NCBI RefSeq assembly: GCF_045863935.1
Contig: NZ_BTVP01000016.1
Location: 16,272 to 80,271, forward strand
Source: Parvibaculum sp045863935
GTDB lineage: Bacteria > Pseudomonadota > Alphaproteobacteria > Parvibaculales > Parvibaculaceae
Length of the DNA: 64,000 nt
Reading direction: 5' to 3'
Shown: piece after piece, positions 40,359 to 48,970 of the stretch
How positions within the stretch are numbered: position 1 is the stretch's first letter
Layout: every line of letters begins with the position of its first letter
Notes under the pieces: generated by a model
Seen by the model: only the letters and a program-made list of their open reading frames with translations
The model's database searches: none
Told to the model about the DNA's origin: nothing
Program-made: the position numbers and the translations under genes

Positions 40359-40486
40359 CGCGCGAGCGCCCAGAACACGCAAAGCCAGAGCACGGCGGCC
40401 GCACCGAGCGCGAGCCCGAGCCTCGGGCCGAGGCCGGCCGCGAAGGCGGAGGCGCGCGGCGCGCTATCCTTGTGGCGATGAGGCAA
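40355..40486 (-). CDS. Small membrane ORF upstream of znuC (43 residues)
   Basis: A TTG at 40486 opens a 43-residue frame that runs MPHRHKDSAPRASAFAAGLG and then a single hydrophobic helix (LGLALGAAAVLWLCVFWALA). It stops exactly at the znuC start with an ATGA overlap, behind the Zur box. The His-rich, basic start, the helix and the coupling suggest a small membrane peptide of the zinc operon. A TTG start and small size keep confidence modest. No family is recognised. Confidence 0.55.
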   Translation of the reverse strand: MPHRHKDSAPRASAFAAGLGPRLGLALGAAAVLWLCVFWALAR

Positions 40487-40498
40487 GGTCCGGCTCCG

Positions 40499-40511
40499 GT
40501 TATATTATAAC
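40499..40511. promoter_or_regulatory. Zur box of the zinc-uptake operon
   Basis: GTTATATTATAAC is a perfect palindrome inside GATGTTATAATATAACCGG (minus strand), matching the alphaproteobacterial Zur motif TGTTATAWTATAACA as I recall it. It lies just upstream of the small ORF and znuC, so the operon should be switched on when zinc is scarce. Confidence 0.85.
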
Positions 40512-40554
40512 ATCGCCGGAAGCTAGGCCGGTTCACCCGTCAAGGCAAGGCCGT

Positions 40555-42630
40555 TCAGCGCCCTTCGCGCCACCAGGCCAGCGCCAGCGTGCCGAGAATG
40601 AGGATGAGCGCGACGGGGCCCGTCAGCAGCGGCACCTGATGGACCGCATGGACGAGATATTGCTCGTTGCGCCTGAGGCCCATCCAGTTCGCGCCCGCCG
40701 CGTCCTGGTTCGCGCGGACGGAGCGGATGCCGGGCGTGTCTTGCGCGTCTTCGCCTGCCCACCAGATGCCGCCGCCGGACGCGGCCACGACGGGCTGCAT
40801 GAGACCGGCGGTGGCGCGGACATCGGCAAACTCGCGCGGGTTCAGGGGGCCGGCCGCCGCGACCGCGGAGAGGTCGCCCTGGGCGATGCGATAGAGGCCG
40901 AGTTCGCGCGCATCCGCCGTCCCCTCGAAGCGGCCGGGCGCCACTTCTTCCAGCGGCACTTCGCGCTCCTCGCCGGAAGGGAGCGTCACGCGGGCGGGAG
41001 GCGTTTCGTCGAGCATGGTCCGGCGCCGGATGGTGAGCGTGCCGCCCTCGGCGGTGGCGGAGAGGTTCTCCTCCTCGAGGTCGGGTTCCTTCATCAGCCA
41101 ATGGGCGAGGCGGCGCAGGAGTTCGGCTTGCGGGCCGCCGCCCTCGTAGCCGCGCGACCAGAGCCATATCTGGTCGGAGAGCAGTTGCGCGACGCGGCCT
41201 TCGCCGGCCCGGGAGAGCATCATCAGGGGCTTGCCGTCGGGCGTTTCCATCAGCACGTCGCCGCCATCGGCGTCGACCTCGATCGTACGGAACCAGCGGC
41301 CCCATTCGGGCGGCGATTTCTCCGCGCCGGGGAGTTCCGCGGTGACGGGGTGACGATGGCCCGTTTCCGTCACTTCGGGGCGGTAGCCGCCGACGGAAAT
41401 TTCGCCCGTCGGCTGGGCGGGCAGAATGGCGGCGAGCGGCGTGCGATAGATCGAGTAGGGCGAGGCGAAGGCCGGTCCCGAAGCCGCGAGGAAGGCGCCG
41501 CCGCGCTCCACATAGTCGACGATGTTCATAAAATAGCCGAGCGACAGCACGCCGCGCCGCTTGTAGCGGTCGAAGATGATGAGATCGAATTCGTCGAGCT
41601 TCTGGTCGAAGAGCTCGTGCGTCGGAAAGGTGATGAGCGAAAGCTCGCCAATGGGCGTGCCGTCATGCTTCTCCGGCGGACGCAGGATGGTGAAGTGGAC
41701 GAGGTCGACGGACGGGTCCGACTTCAGGAGATTGCGCCAGGTGCGTTCGCCCGGATGCGGCTCGCCCGAAACGAGCAGCACGCGGAGGCGGTCGCGCACG
41801 CCGTTTGCGACGACGACCGCACGGTTGTTGAGTAGGGTGAGTTCATCCGGCCCCTCGTCGACGTCGATCTCGATGACGTTCGGCCCGCCATGGCCAAGCC
41901 GGAGCGTGACGCCCGCCGTCTCGCCGATGGGCGCATCCGTCACGGCAACCTCCACGCCGTCGATCCGCACGGTGACGCGCGCCGTCTCGCCGGTGGGGCC
42001 GGTTCCCACCGATGTTTCGTCGACGCGGAAGGCGAGTTTCACCGGTTCGCCGACGATGCCGAAGCGCGGCGCCTCGGTGACGTGGAGCCTGCGGTCCTTC
42101 TCGCCCTTGCGGCCGATGATGACGCCATGCACCGGCGCATCGAAGCCGAGCGCGGCGGCGTCGGCCGGAACGTCATGCACCTGTCCGTCGGTGATGAAGA
42201 TCGCGCCCGCGATGCGCTCGCGCGGCACGTCGGCAAGGGCCTCCTCAAGCCCGGAGAAAAGCGCGGTGCCTTCTTCGCCGTCCGGATTGTCGGTCACGGT
42301 GACGATGCGCGTCTCGATGCCGTTCTCGCGGGCGAGGCGCTCGGAGATTTTCTGGAGGGCGGCGGAGGTTTCCTCCGGGCGCGCGCCGATTTCCTGGCTC
42401 TGGCTGCGGTCGACGACGATGGCGGCGATGTCGGGCACGGCCTCGCGGTCTTCCTGCCGCACGGTCGGGTTGGCGAGCGCCAGAAGAAGGACGGCGAAGG
42501 CCACCGTGCGCCATGGCGCGCCGCGCGAACGGCGGAAGGCGGCATAGGCGAGCGCGGCGAGACCCGGCAGCGCGATGGCTGCAATCAGCCAGACGGACAA
42601 GAGCGGTTCGAAGACGATGTCCCAGGCCAT
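40555..42630 (-). CDS. Large membrane protein of the MoxR-DUF58-BatA cluster
   Basis: The 691-residue protein begins with two hydrophobic helices (SVWLIAAIALPGLAALAYAA and APWRTVAFAVLLLALANPTV), then a von-Willebrand-like segment with IAAIVVDRSQSQEIGARPEE and GAIFITDGQVHDVPADAAAL, a class-I glutamine-amidotransferase-like part with LLVSGEPHPGERTWRNLLKS and DLIIFDRYKRRGV, and a C-terminal helix GPVALILILGTLALAWW. The MIDAS motif is incomplete (DRSQS). It follows the DUF4159/BatA gene by 8 bases. Its likely place is the inner membrane, with the large domain outside the membrane. Confidence 0.8.
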   Translation of the reverse strand: MAWDIVFEPLLSVWLIAAIALPGLAALAYAAFRRSRGAPWRTVAFAVLLLALANPTVRQEDREAVPDIAAIVVDRSQSQEIGARPEETSAALQKISERLARENGIETRIVTVTDNPDGEEGTALFSGLEEALADVPRERIAGAIFITDGQVHDVPADAAALGFDAPVHGVIIGRKGEKDRRLHVTEAPRFGIVGEPVKLAFRVDETSVGTGPTGETARVTVRIDGVEVAVTDAPIGETAGVTLRLGHGGPNVIEIDVDEGPDELTLLNNRAVVVANGVRDRLRVLLVSGEPHPGERTWRNLLKSDPSVDLVHFTILRPPEKHDGTPIGELSLITFPTHELFDQKLDEFDLIIFDRYKRRGVLSLGYFMNIVDYVERGGAFLAASGPAFASPYSIYRTPLAAILPAQPTGEISVGGYRPEVTETGHRHPVTAELPGAEKSPPEWGRWFRTIEVDADGGDVLMETPDGKPLMMLSRAGEGRVAQLLSDQIWLWSRGYEGGGPQAELLRRLAHWLMKEPDLEEENLSATAEGGTLTIRRRTMLDETPPARVTLPSGEEREVPLEEVAPGRFEGTADARELGLYRIAQGDLSAVAAAGPLNPREFADVRATAGLMQPVVAASGGGIWWAGEDAQDTPGIRSVRANQDAAGANWMGLRRNEQYLVHAVHQVPLLTGPVALILILGTLALAWWREGR

Positions 42631-42638
42631 GTGCGCTC

Positions 42639-45443
42639 CTACTGCCCCAACCGTTCGAGAAGGGCGGGCACATGCACCTGGTCGGCCTTGTAGTTGCCGG
42701 TGAGCGCATACATGACGAGGTTGATGCCGAAGCGTTCGGCCATCTCGCGCTGGCGTTCGCCGCCCGGCGTGACGGGATAGAGCGCGCGGCCGTCCGCATT
42801 GCGCGCCCATGCGGCGGCATAATCGTTGGAGCCGACGATCACCGTCGACACGCCGTCATTCGACAGGTTCTCCGCATCGGACGATGCGGCTTCCACCCAG
42901 AGTTCGCCGCCGTCCCAGCGGCCGGGAAAGCTGTTCATCAGGTAGAAGGACTTGGTGAGCACATGGCCTGAAGGCACGGGTTCGAGCGGCGGCAGGTCGA
43001 GCCGCCCGAGCAGGCGCCGCAGCGTCGCCGTGCCCGGCGTCACCATGCCGCCGACCGCCCGGTCCTGATCGCGCGTGTCGAAAAGGATGGTGCCGCCGTT
43101 TTTCATATAGGCGTTGATTTTGGCGAGCGCGTCCGGCGCCAGATCGTCCTGTCCCGGAGACATGGGCCAGTAGAGAAGCGGAAAGAAGGAGAGTTCGTCG
43201 GTCGCGATGTTGACGCCCATCGGCTCGGCCGGCTCGAAGGCGGTGCGCATTGCGAGGATGCGGCTCAGGCCCGAAAGCCCGGCTTCGCTCGTGGCGTCGA
43301 TTTCGGGATCGCCGGTGACGACCCATGCGAGGCGCGTGTCGAGCGATGCCTTGAGCGCGAAGGCGTCGTCCTGAGCGCGCGCATCGGAGGTTGGCAGCAG
43401 CAGAAGGGCGGCGAGCAGCAACGGCGTAAAGCGCGAGGCGAAGCGCACCCGCCTGATCCGTTCGGTTTCGAAAAGTCCCGTCACCCAGAGGGCCGCGACC
43501 GTGTCGAGCACCAGCAGGATGAGCGCGATGAGAAGAGCGGGCGTTGCGAGGCGTTCTTCGGCACGGCCTTCGAACTGGCGGCGCTCCGAAAGGCCGGGCA
43601 GCGCGGCAAGCGGCGTCAGTTCGAGCGAGGGCGTCGCGAGATTGAGCGCGCGCGGACTGCCCGCCGTGCCGTAAAGGCCGGGCGGATGACGCGGGCTTCT
43701 CTCGGCGCTCTCGAACTGCTCGACGGAAATTGCCGTGGCGGTCGCGGGAGGCGGACCGAGACGTCCGAAGCCGTCCAGGGTTGCAAGCGGGTTCAGGAGG
43801 TCGCCGCGCTGCGGGGCGGCGCCTGCCGCATCGCTTCTCGCGCCTCCCGCCGACTGGGACAGTGCAATGGTGCGGCGGAGCATTTCGACGAAGAGGCCCG
43901 AGATCGGCAGGTTCGACCAGTCGCGGTTAGCGGGCACATGGAAGAGGACGACGAGGCCTTCGCCGCGTTCGGCGGCGGTGACGAGCGGCGTGCCGTCGGA
44001 AAGCCGCGCCCATGTGCGGCTCGAGAGGTCGGGTGTGGGTTCGGCCAGTACCTGCCGCGACACGGTCACGTCCTGCGGCACATCGAGGCCGAAGAAAGGG
44101 CTGTCTTTCTCGAAGGGGGCGAGATGTTGCGGCGTGCTCCATGAAAGTGCGCCACCGAGCGCACGGCCGCCACTGCGAAGCGGCACGGGAACGAGGGCGT
44201 CGCTCCTTTCGGCGAGGCGCGGACCGGCAAAGCGGATGAGCACGCCGCCCTTTTCGACCCAGCCGTTCACGCGGGCGTAGTCGGTCTCGTTGAGGTTGCC
44301 GATATCGGAGAGAACGAGCACGGAAAGCGGCGAGGAAAGCAGCGCTTCGATGCTTCCTCGCGTGTCGCGCGCGGCGGGCGTGTCGCGCAGTTCGGCGTAG
44401 GGGCCGATGGCGCGGCGGAGATAATAGGCATCGGAGAGAAGCGGTTGCGCCTCTTCCGCGCTTGCGCCCGACACGATGCCGACGCTGCGGCGGCGCCAGC
44501 GCTCGTCGGCAAGCACGACGGCGCCCGCTGAAGCTTCGCCCGCGATGTCGAGACGGGCCACCTTGTTGCGCAGTTCAAGCGGCAGGTCGAAGACAGCCCT
44601 GGAACTCGTTTCGCCCTCCTCGAAGCGGAATGCCGTTTCGCTCAGCACGGTGCCGTCACCGGCCGTCGCGCGGACGCTTCCTCCGCGCGCGCCATTGGCA
44701 TCGGCGCGGATGACGGTCGGGGCGAACTCGTCGCTTCGTTCTTCCGGCGGAAGCAGGGCAAGTGCCCGGCCGCCGGGTGCCGGTTCGATGAGAGTGAGCC
44801 CGGCGCTTCCGGCAATCGCCGAAAGACGTTCGGCGAATTGCGTCGCGGCGCCGTAGTCGAGACCGTCGCCGATCCAGACCGTCTGCACATTGCCGCGCGA
44901 GAGCGTTTCGGCGCCTTCGAGCCTTTCGGCGAGCGCGATGCGGTCGGGTTCGATCGGCTGGGGGAGAAGTGCGCGGGCGCGGGCGTCAGCATCGTCCGCC
45001 GTCTCGAAATTGAGTTCGGAAGCATTTGGCCCCGGCGCCGTGCCGACGACGAGGACGGGGCGGTCGGTGCGGCCTGCCTCGGCGATCAATCCGTCCGTCG
45101 CGGCGCGGCGGTCGTTCCAGTGCGATGCAGACGCCCAGCCATTGTCGACCACGACGAGGAGCGGTCCTTGCCCTGCAATGCGCGGCGCGGGGTTCCAGAT
45201 CGGTTCGGCGAGGGCGAAGACGATGAGTGCAGCAATCGAAAGACGCAGCAGCAGCAGCCAGAACGGCGTATGCGCGGGCGTTTCCTCGTCGCGCACGAGC
45301 CCGACCAGCAGCCGGATTGCGGGGAAGCGCACGCGCTTGGGCAGGGGCGGGCTGATCCTGAGCAGCCACCAGATCGCGGGCAGCGCGAGAAGACCGGCCA
45401 GCATCCATGGGCTTGCAAAGGCGAGGGGGCCGAGCGCCAGCAT
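42639..45443 (-). CDS. BatA-N-terminal, DUF4159-containing membrane protein
   Basis: The 934-residue protein has a BatA-type N-terminus (two helices, SPWMLAGLLALPAIWWLLRI; WNPAPRIAGQGPLLVVVDNG), a long middle with beta-sandwich features, transmembrane helices near residue 650 (LLIALILLVLDTVAALWVTG) and a C-terminal DUF4159 domain (about 735-934) with FFPLLYWPMSPGQDDLAPDA and GGTILFDTRDQDRAVGGM. The order MoxR, DUF58, this gene, membrane protein is conserved in alphaproteobacteria. Proposed roles are envelope stress tolerance and assembly of metal or cofactor proteins with MoxR; none is established here. Confidence 0.88.
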   Translation of the reverse strand: MLALGPLAFASPWMLAGLLALPAIWWLLRISPPLPKRVRFPAIRLLVGLVRDEETPAHTPFWLLLLRLSIAALIVFALAEPIWNPAPRIAGQGPLLVVVDNGWASASHWNDRRAATDGLIAEAGRTDRPVLVVGTAPGPNASELNFETADDADARARALLPQPIEPDRIALAERLEGAETLSRGNVQTVWIGDGLDYGAATQFAERLSAIAGSAGLTLIEPAPGGRALALLPPEERSDEFAPTVIRADANGARGGSVRATAGDGTVLSETAFRFEEGETSSRAVFDLPLELRNKVARLDIAGEASAGAVVLADERWRRRSVGIVSGASAEEAQPLLSDAYYLRRAIGPYAELRDTPAARDTRGSIEALLSSPLSVLVLSDIGNLNETDYARVNGWVEKGGVLIRFAGPRLAERSDALVPVPLRSGGRALGGALSWSTPQHLAPFEKDSPFFGLDVPQDVTVSRQVLAEPTPDLSSRTWARLSDGTPLVTAAERGEGLVVLFHVPANRDWSNLPISGLFVEMLRRTIALSQSAGGARSDAAGAAPQRGDLLNPLATLDGFGRLGPPPATATAISVEQFESAERSPRHPPGLYGTAGSPRALNLATPSLELTPLAALPGLSERRQFEGRAEERLATPALLIALILLVLDTVAALWVTGLFETERIRRVRFASRFTPLLLAALLLLPTSDARAQDDAFALKASLDTRLAWVVTGDPEIDATSEAGLSGLSRILAMRTAFEPAEPMGVNIATDELSFFPLLYWPMSPGQDDLAPDALAKINAYMKNGGTILFDTRDQDRAVGGMVTPGTATLRRLLGRLDLPPLEPVPSGHVLTKSFYLMNSFPGRWDGGELWVEAASSDAENLSNDGVSTVIVGSNDYAAAWARNADGRALYPVTPGGERQREMAERFGINLVMYALTGNYKADQVHVPALLERLGQ

Positions 45444-45462
45444 GATCTAGAGGCCCGCCATC

Positions 45463-46407
45463 TTAGAGGCCCGCCCGGGGCGGACGGCGCGCGGCGATGG
45501 CGCCCGAGAGCGCGCCGTAAAGCGCGAGCAGCGCCGTTTGCGGGCTGCGGTCCGTGCGATGGGTCGCGAAGGTGAAGTTGATGCGGCGCGCCGTCTCGAC
45601 GATGCGGTTGCGGTGGATTTCGAGACGCTGATGATAGGCTTCGCGCAGGTTCTGCGCGCGGCCCACCATGAGCCGCAGATCTTCTTCGATGCCCTCGAAT
45701 TCCGTGCGGCCCGAAAAGGGTAGGTCTTCTTCCGCGGGATCGAGCACCTGGATCATGTGGCCGCGAATGCCTTCGGCGGCGTAACGCTTGATGCGTTCGA
45801 CGATGTCTTCGGCGGGCGAGAGAAAATCGCTGATGAGCACGACCTGCGCATAGCGCGGCAGATGTTCGGGCGGCGGCAGGCTCTCCGTTCTCGGTGCGTC
45901 GGCTTCGGGCGCGTCGAGGAGTGCATGTGCCATGCGGCGCAGCGCGGCGCGGCCGGGTGCCGGCGCGACACCGCCATGGCCGAGAGGCGCGACGCTTTCG
46001 CCGCCCTGCACGAGAAGCGAGGAGAGGGCGAGCGCAATCACGGTCGCGCGTTCTCTCTTGGTGCAGGGTGCGAAGTTGGAGGCGTAGTCCATGGAGGCGG
46101 AGCTGTCGCGCCAGATCCAGATGCTTTCGGCGGCCTCGCGCTCGGTCTCGCGCACGAAGAGATGCGAGGAGCGCGCGGAGTGGCGCCAGTCGACGGAAGA
46201 TGCCGTGTCGCCCTCGCGGTAGCGCCGGAATTGCCAGAAGGTTTCGCCCATGCCGGTGCGGCGCCTTCCATGCACACCCTGCGCGACGGTGGAGGCGACG
46301 TGTTCGGCTTCCGTCACGAGCGGCGGCATGGCTTCGGCGAGAGCTTCGGCCTGCTCGCGCAGACCGACGGCGCCGGGAGATGCCAGGTGTGATCCGATAA
46401 GACCCAT
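45463..46407 (-). CDS. DUF58 domain protein
   Basis: The 314-residue protein shows the DUF58 signature: HGRRRTGMGETFWQFRRYRE, DTASSVDWRHSARSSHLFVR, ETEREAAESIWIWRDSSASM, with a VWA-like Asp-X-Ser-X-Ser motif (DSSAS). It is the usual client/partner of MoxR ATPases. It lies between the DUF4159 gene (19 bases downstream) and moxR (32 bases upstream) on one transcript. Confidence 0.92.
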   Translation of the reverse strand: MGLIGSHLASPGAVGLREQAEALAEAMPPLVTEAEHVASTVAQGVHGRRRTGMGETFWQFRRYREGDTASSVDWRHSARSSHLFVRETEREAAESIWIWRDSSASMDYASNFAPCTKRERATVIALALSSLLVQGGESVAPLGHGGVAPAPGRAALRRMAHALLDAPEADAPRTESLPPPEHLPRYAQVVLISDFLSPAEDIVERIKRYAAEGIRGHMIQVLDPAEEDLPFSGRTEFEGIEEDLRLMVGRAQNLREAYHQRLEIHRNRIVETARRINFTFATHRTDRSPQTALLALYGALSGAIAARRPPRAGL

Positions 46408-46439
46408 TCGTGTCTTTCGTCCAGCCGGGGTTGCGGCGT

Positions 46440-47438
46440 TCAGCCGAGGTTACGGCAGAGTCTGTCGATAACCCCGCTCACCGTCACGCCTTCGGCGCGT
46501 GCCGAGAAGTTGAGCGCCATACGGTGACGCAGCACGGGTGCGGCGAGGGAGGTCACGTCCTCGATCGAGGGTGAGAAGCGGCCGTCGATGAGCGCGCGGG
46601 CGCGCACGGCGAGCATCAAGGCCTGGCTCGCGCGCGGGCCGGGGCCCCAGGCGACATGGCGCTCCACTTCGTCCGATGCGCCTTCCTCGGGGCGCGCGGC
46701 GCGCACGAGTTCGAGGATCGCGTTCACGACCTTCTCGCCCACGGGCACGCGGCGGACGAGGCGCTGCGCGGCCATCAGGTCTTCCACCGTCATGGCGCCG
46801 CGCGCCTGCGCCACCGTTTCGCCGGTGGTCGAAAGCAGCATGCGGCGTTCGGATTCGAGGTCGGGGTAGTTCACGTCGATCTGCATGAGGAAACGGTCGA
46901 GCTGCGCTTCCGGCAGCGGATAGGTGCCTTCCTGTTCGAGCGGGTTCTGCGTCGCGAGCACGTGGAAGGGGGCGGGAAGTTCGTAGCGGACGCCCGCGAC
47001 CGTCACCTGCTTTTCCTGCATCGCCTGCAGCAGGGCCGACTGCGTGCGGGGCGAGGCGCGGTTGATTTCGTCGGCCATCAGGAGCTGGCAGAAGACCGGG
47101 CCCTTGATGAACCTGAAACTTCTGTGGCCCTGGTCGCTTTCTTCCAGCACCTCGGAACCGAGAATGTCGGCGGGCATGAGATCGGGCGTGAACTGCACGC
47201 GCTTGTCGTCGAGGCCGAGCACCTGGCCCATCGTGTGGACGAGCAGCGTCTTGGCGAGGCCCGGCACGCCGACAAGCAGCGCATGGCCGCCCGCCAGCAC
47301 GGTCACCAGCGTCTGGTCGATCACGGCCTCCTGGCCGTAAATCACCTCGCCGATCGCCTCGCGCGCCGCCGCTATTTTCGCGCCGGTCGCTTCGATTTCC
47401 TCAACGGCGGAGCCGCCTGCTTCACTGAGTGTCTGCAT
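46440..47438 (-). CDS. MoxR family AAA+ ATPase
   Basis: The 332-residue protein has GGHALLVGVPGLAKTLLVHT (Walker A), FRFIKGPVFCQLLMADEINR (Walker B), ASPRTQSALLQAMQEKQVTV, and FHVLATQNPLEQEGTYPLPE (sensor 1). These are the MoxR hallmarks. MoxR acts as a chaperone-like ATPase with VWA proteins such as the neighbours. It is the first gene of the four-gene run and divergent from DUF1285. Confidence 0.95.
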   Translation of the reverse strand: MQTLSEAGGSAVEEIEATGAKIAAAREAIGEVIYGQEAVIDQTLVTVLAGGHALLVGVPGLAKTLLVHTMGQVLGLDDKRVQFTPDLMPADILGSEVLEESDQGHRSFRFIKGPVFCQLLMADEINRASPRTQSALLQAMQEKQVTVAGVRYELPAPFHVLATQNPLEQEGTYPLPEAQLDRFLMQIDVNYPDLESERRMLLSTTGETVAQARGAMTVEDLMAAQRLVRRVPVGEKVVNAILELVRAARPEEGASDEVERHVAWGPGPRASQALMLAVRARALIDGRFSPSIEDVTSLAAPVLRHRMALNFSARAEGVTVSGVIDRLCRNLG

Positions 47439-47602
47439 TGACCTACATATTGGAGGCGCCGTGCCTTTTTGGCCCGCCGCCGTGCCGCATCCCGATTATC
47501 GTTGCGCGCCGCCATTGGCGCGGGCTTTCTTGACGATAATATGGCCGGATTCTCGGGCTTCAGGCACGAAATCGCGATCAACTCCGCGGGAGGAGAGGAA
47601 AT

Positions 47603-48238
47603 ATGGCCGCCGTGACCGGAAAGACGCCCGCGAAAGGCGAAAAGCCTGCCTCCGGGAGTGCGCCGGGCGGGCTGAAAGGGCTCGCCGCCGCCGAGGAGGC
47701 GGGTAAGAAGGCGAAGGGCCTGCCGCCGGTCCACCTCTGGAATCCCGAATTCTGCGGCGATCTCGACATGCGGATCGCGCGGGACGGCACCTGGTTCTAC
47801 CTGGGAACGCCGATCGGCCGCGAGCGGCTGGTGCGGCTCTTTTCCACGGTGCTGCGCCATGACGAGGACGGGAAGTATTATCTGGTGACGCCGGTCGAGA
47901 AGGTCGGCATCCAGGTGGAGGATGCGCCGTTCGTCGCCGTCGCCATGAGGGTCGAGGGGGCGGGGCGCGAGCAGGTTCTCACCTTCACCACCAATGTGGG
48001 CGACGAGACCTTGGCCGGGCCCGACCATCCGATGCGGTTCGAGATCGACAAGGAGACGGGCGAGCCCGCGCCTTACGTCCATGTGCGCGCGCGGCTCGAT
48101 GCGCTCATCAACCGCGCCGTCTTCTACGATCTCGTGGAGCTTGGCGTGGAGGAAGAGCATGAGGGCGAGACGTGGTTCGGCATCTGGTCGGGCGGCATCT
48201 TCTTCCCCTTCCAGAAGGCAGGGGAGGTGGGCTTCTGA
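47603..48238 (+). CDS. DUF1285 family protein
   Basis: The 211-residue protein has a Lys/Ala-rich flexible start and the DUF1285 core: VHLWNPEFCGDLDMRIARDG, TWFYLGTPIGRERLVRLFST, VLRHDEDGKYYLVTPVEKVG, and HVRARLDALINRAVFYDLVE. The family is of unknown function. It precedes the Nudix and CCA genes, an order common in alphaproteobacteria, and is divergent from moxR. Confidence 0.92.
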   Translation: MAAVTGKTPAKGEKPASGSAPGGLKGLAAAEEAGKKAKGLPPVHLWNPEFCGDLDMRIARDGTWFYLGTPIGRERLVRLFSTVLRHDEDGKYYLVTPVEKVGIQVEDAPFVAVAMRVEGAGREQVLTFTTNVGDETLAGPDHPMRFEIDKETGEPAPYVHVRARLDALINRAVFYDLVELGVEEEHEGETWFGIWSGGIFFPFQKAGEVGF

Positions 48239-48248
48239 GCCCGGTCCG

Positions 48249-48905
48249 ATGAAAGGCTATCGCGATCTCATTCTTTCCCGGACGGACAGGGAGCCGCCGG
48301 CGCTTGCCGCGCTGCTTGCGCCCGAAGGCGTGCCGGGGCTGCGGGGCGACCACGACCTCAATCCGCCCGAGCCCGAGGGCAATGTCTGGGTCGAACCGGA
48401 GGAGCGCGTCTCGCTCCGGCCCGCCGCCGTGCTTGTCGGGGTCATCGAGCATGCCCATGGGCCGCATGTGCTGCTGACGCGGCGCGCCGATCATCTCGGC
48501 ACGCATTCCGGGCAGGTCGCCTTTCCGGGCGGCAAGATGGACCCCGGCGAAACCCCGGCCGAGGCCGCCATCCGCGAGGCGGAGGAGGAGGTGGGGCTCG
48601 ATCCCGCCCATGTCGAGGTGGCGGGCTATCTCGACGCCTATGAGACGGGGACGGGCTTCCGCATTCTCCCGGTGGTCGCCTTCGTGCGGCCGGGCTTCAC
48701 GCTCACCATCTCGCCCGGCGAGGTGGCCGAAGCCTTCGAGGTACCGTTCTCCTTTCTCATGGACCCTGCCAATCACGAGCGCCATCACGCCATGTGGCGC
48801 GGAAAGCGGCGCGAATATTACGCAATGCCCTATAATGGCCATTACATCTGGGGCGCGACGGCCGGCATGCTGAAAAACATGTATGACCGGATTTACGGGG
48901 ACTGA
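48249..48905 (+). CDS. CoA pyrophosphatase-type Nudix hydrolase
   Basis: The 218-residue protein starts at ATG 48249, 10 bases after DUF1285. It has LLTRRADHLGTHSGQVAFPG, the Nudix box GGKMDPGETPAEAAIREAEE followed by EVGL, and LPVVAFVRPGFTLTISPGEV with the downstream HYIWGATAGMLKNMYDRI. The (L/V)LLTxR...HxGQVxFPGG pattern is that of NudL/YeaB, which splits CoA and acyl-CoA. Confidence 0.92.
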   Translation: MKGYRDLILSRTDREPPALAALLAPEGVPGLRGDHDLNPPEPEGNVWVEPEERVSLRPAAVLVGVIEHAHGPHVLLTRRADHLGTHSGQVAFPGGKMDPGETPAEAAIREAEEEVGLDPAHVEVAGYLDAYETGTGFRILPVVAFVRPGFTLTISPGEVAEAFEVPFSFLMDPANHERHHAMWRGKRREYYAMPYNGHYIWGATAGMLKNMYDRIYGD

Positions 48906-48970
48906 ACCCTCCGGCGCTGCCTGTACAGTCGACAACAAGCATCGAGCAGGAAGTGAGTGAGGAAGCCCGA

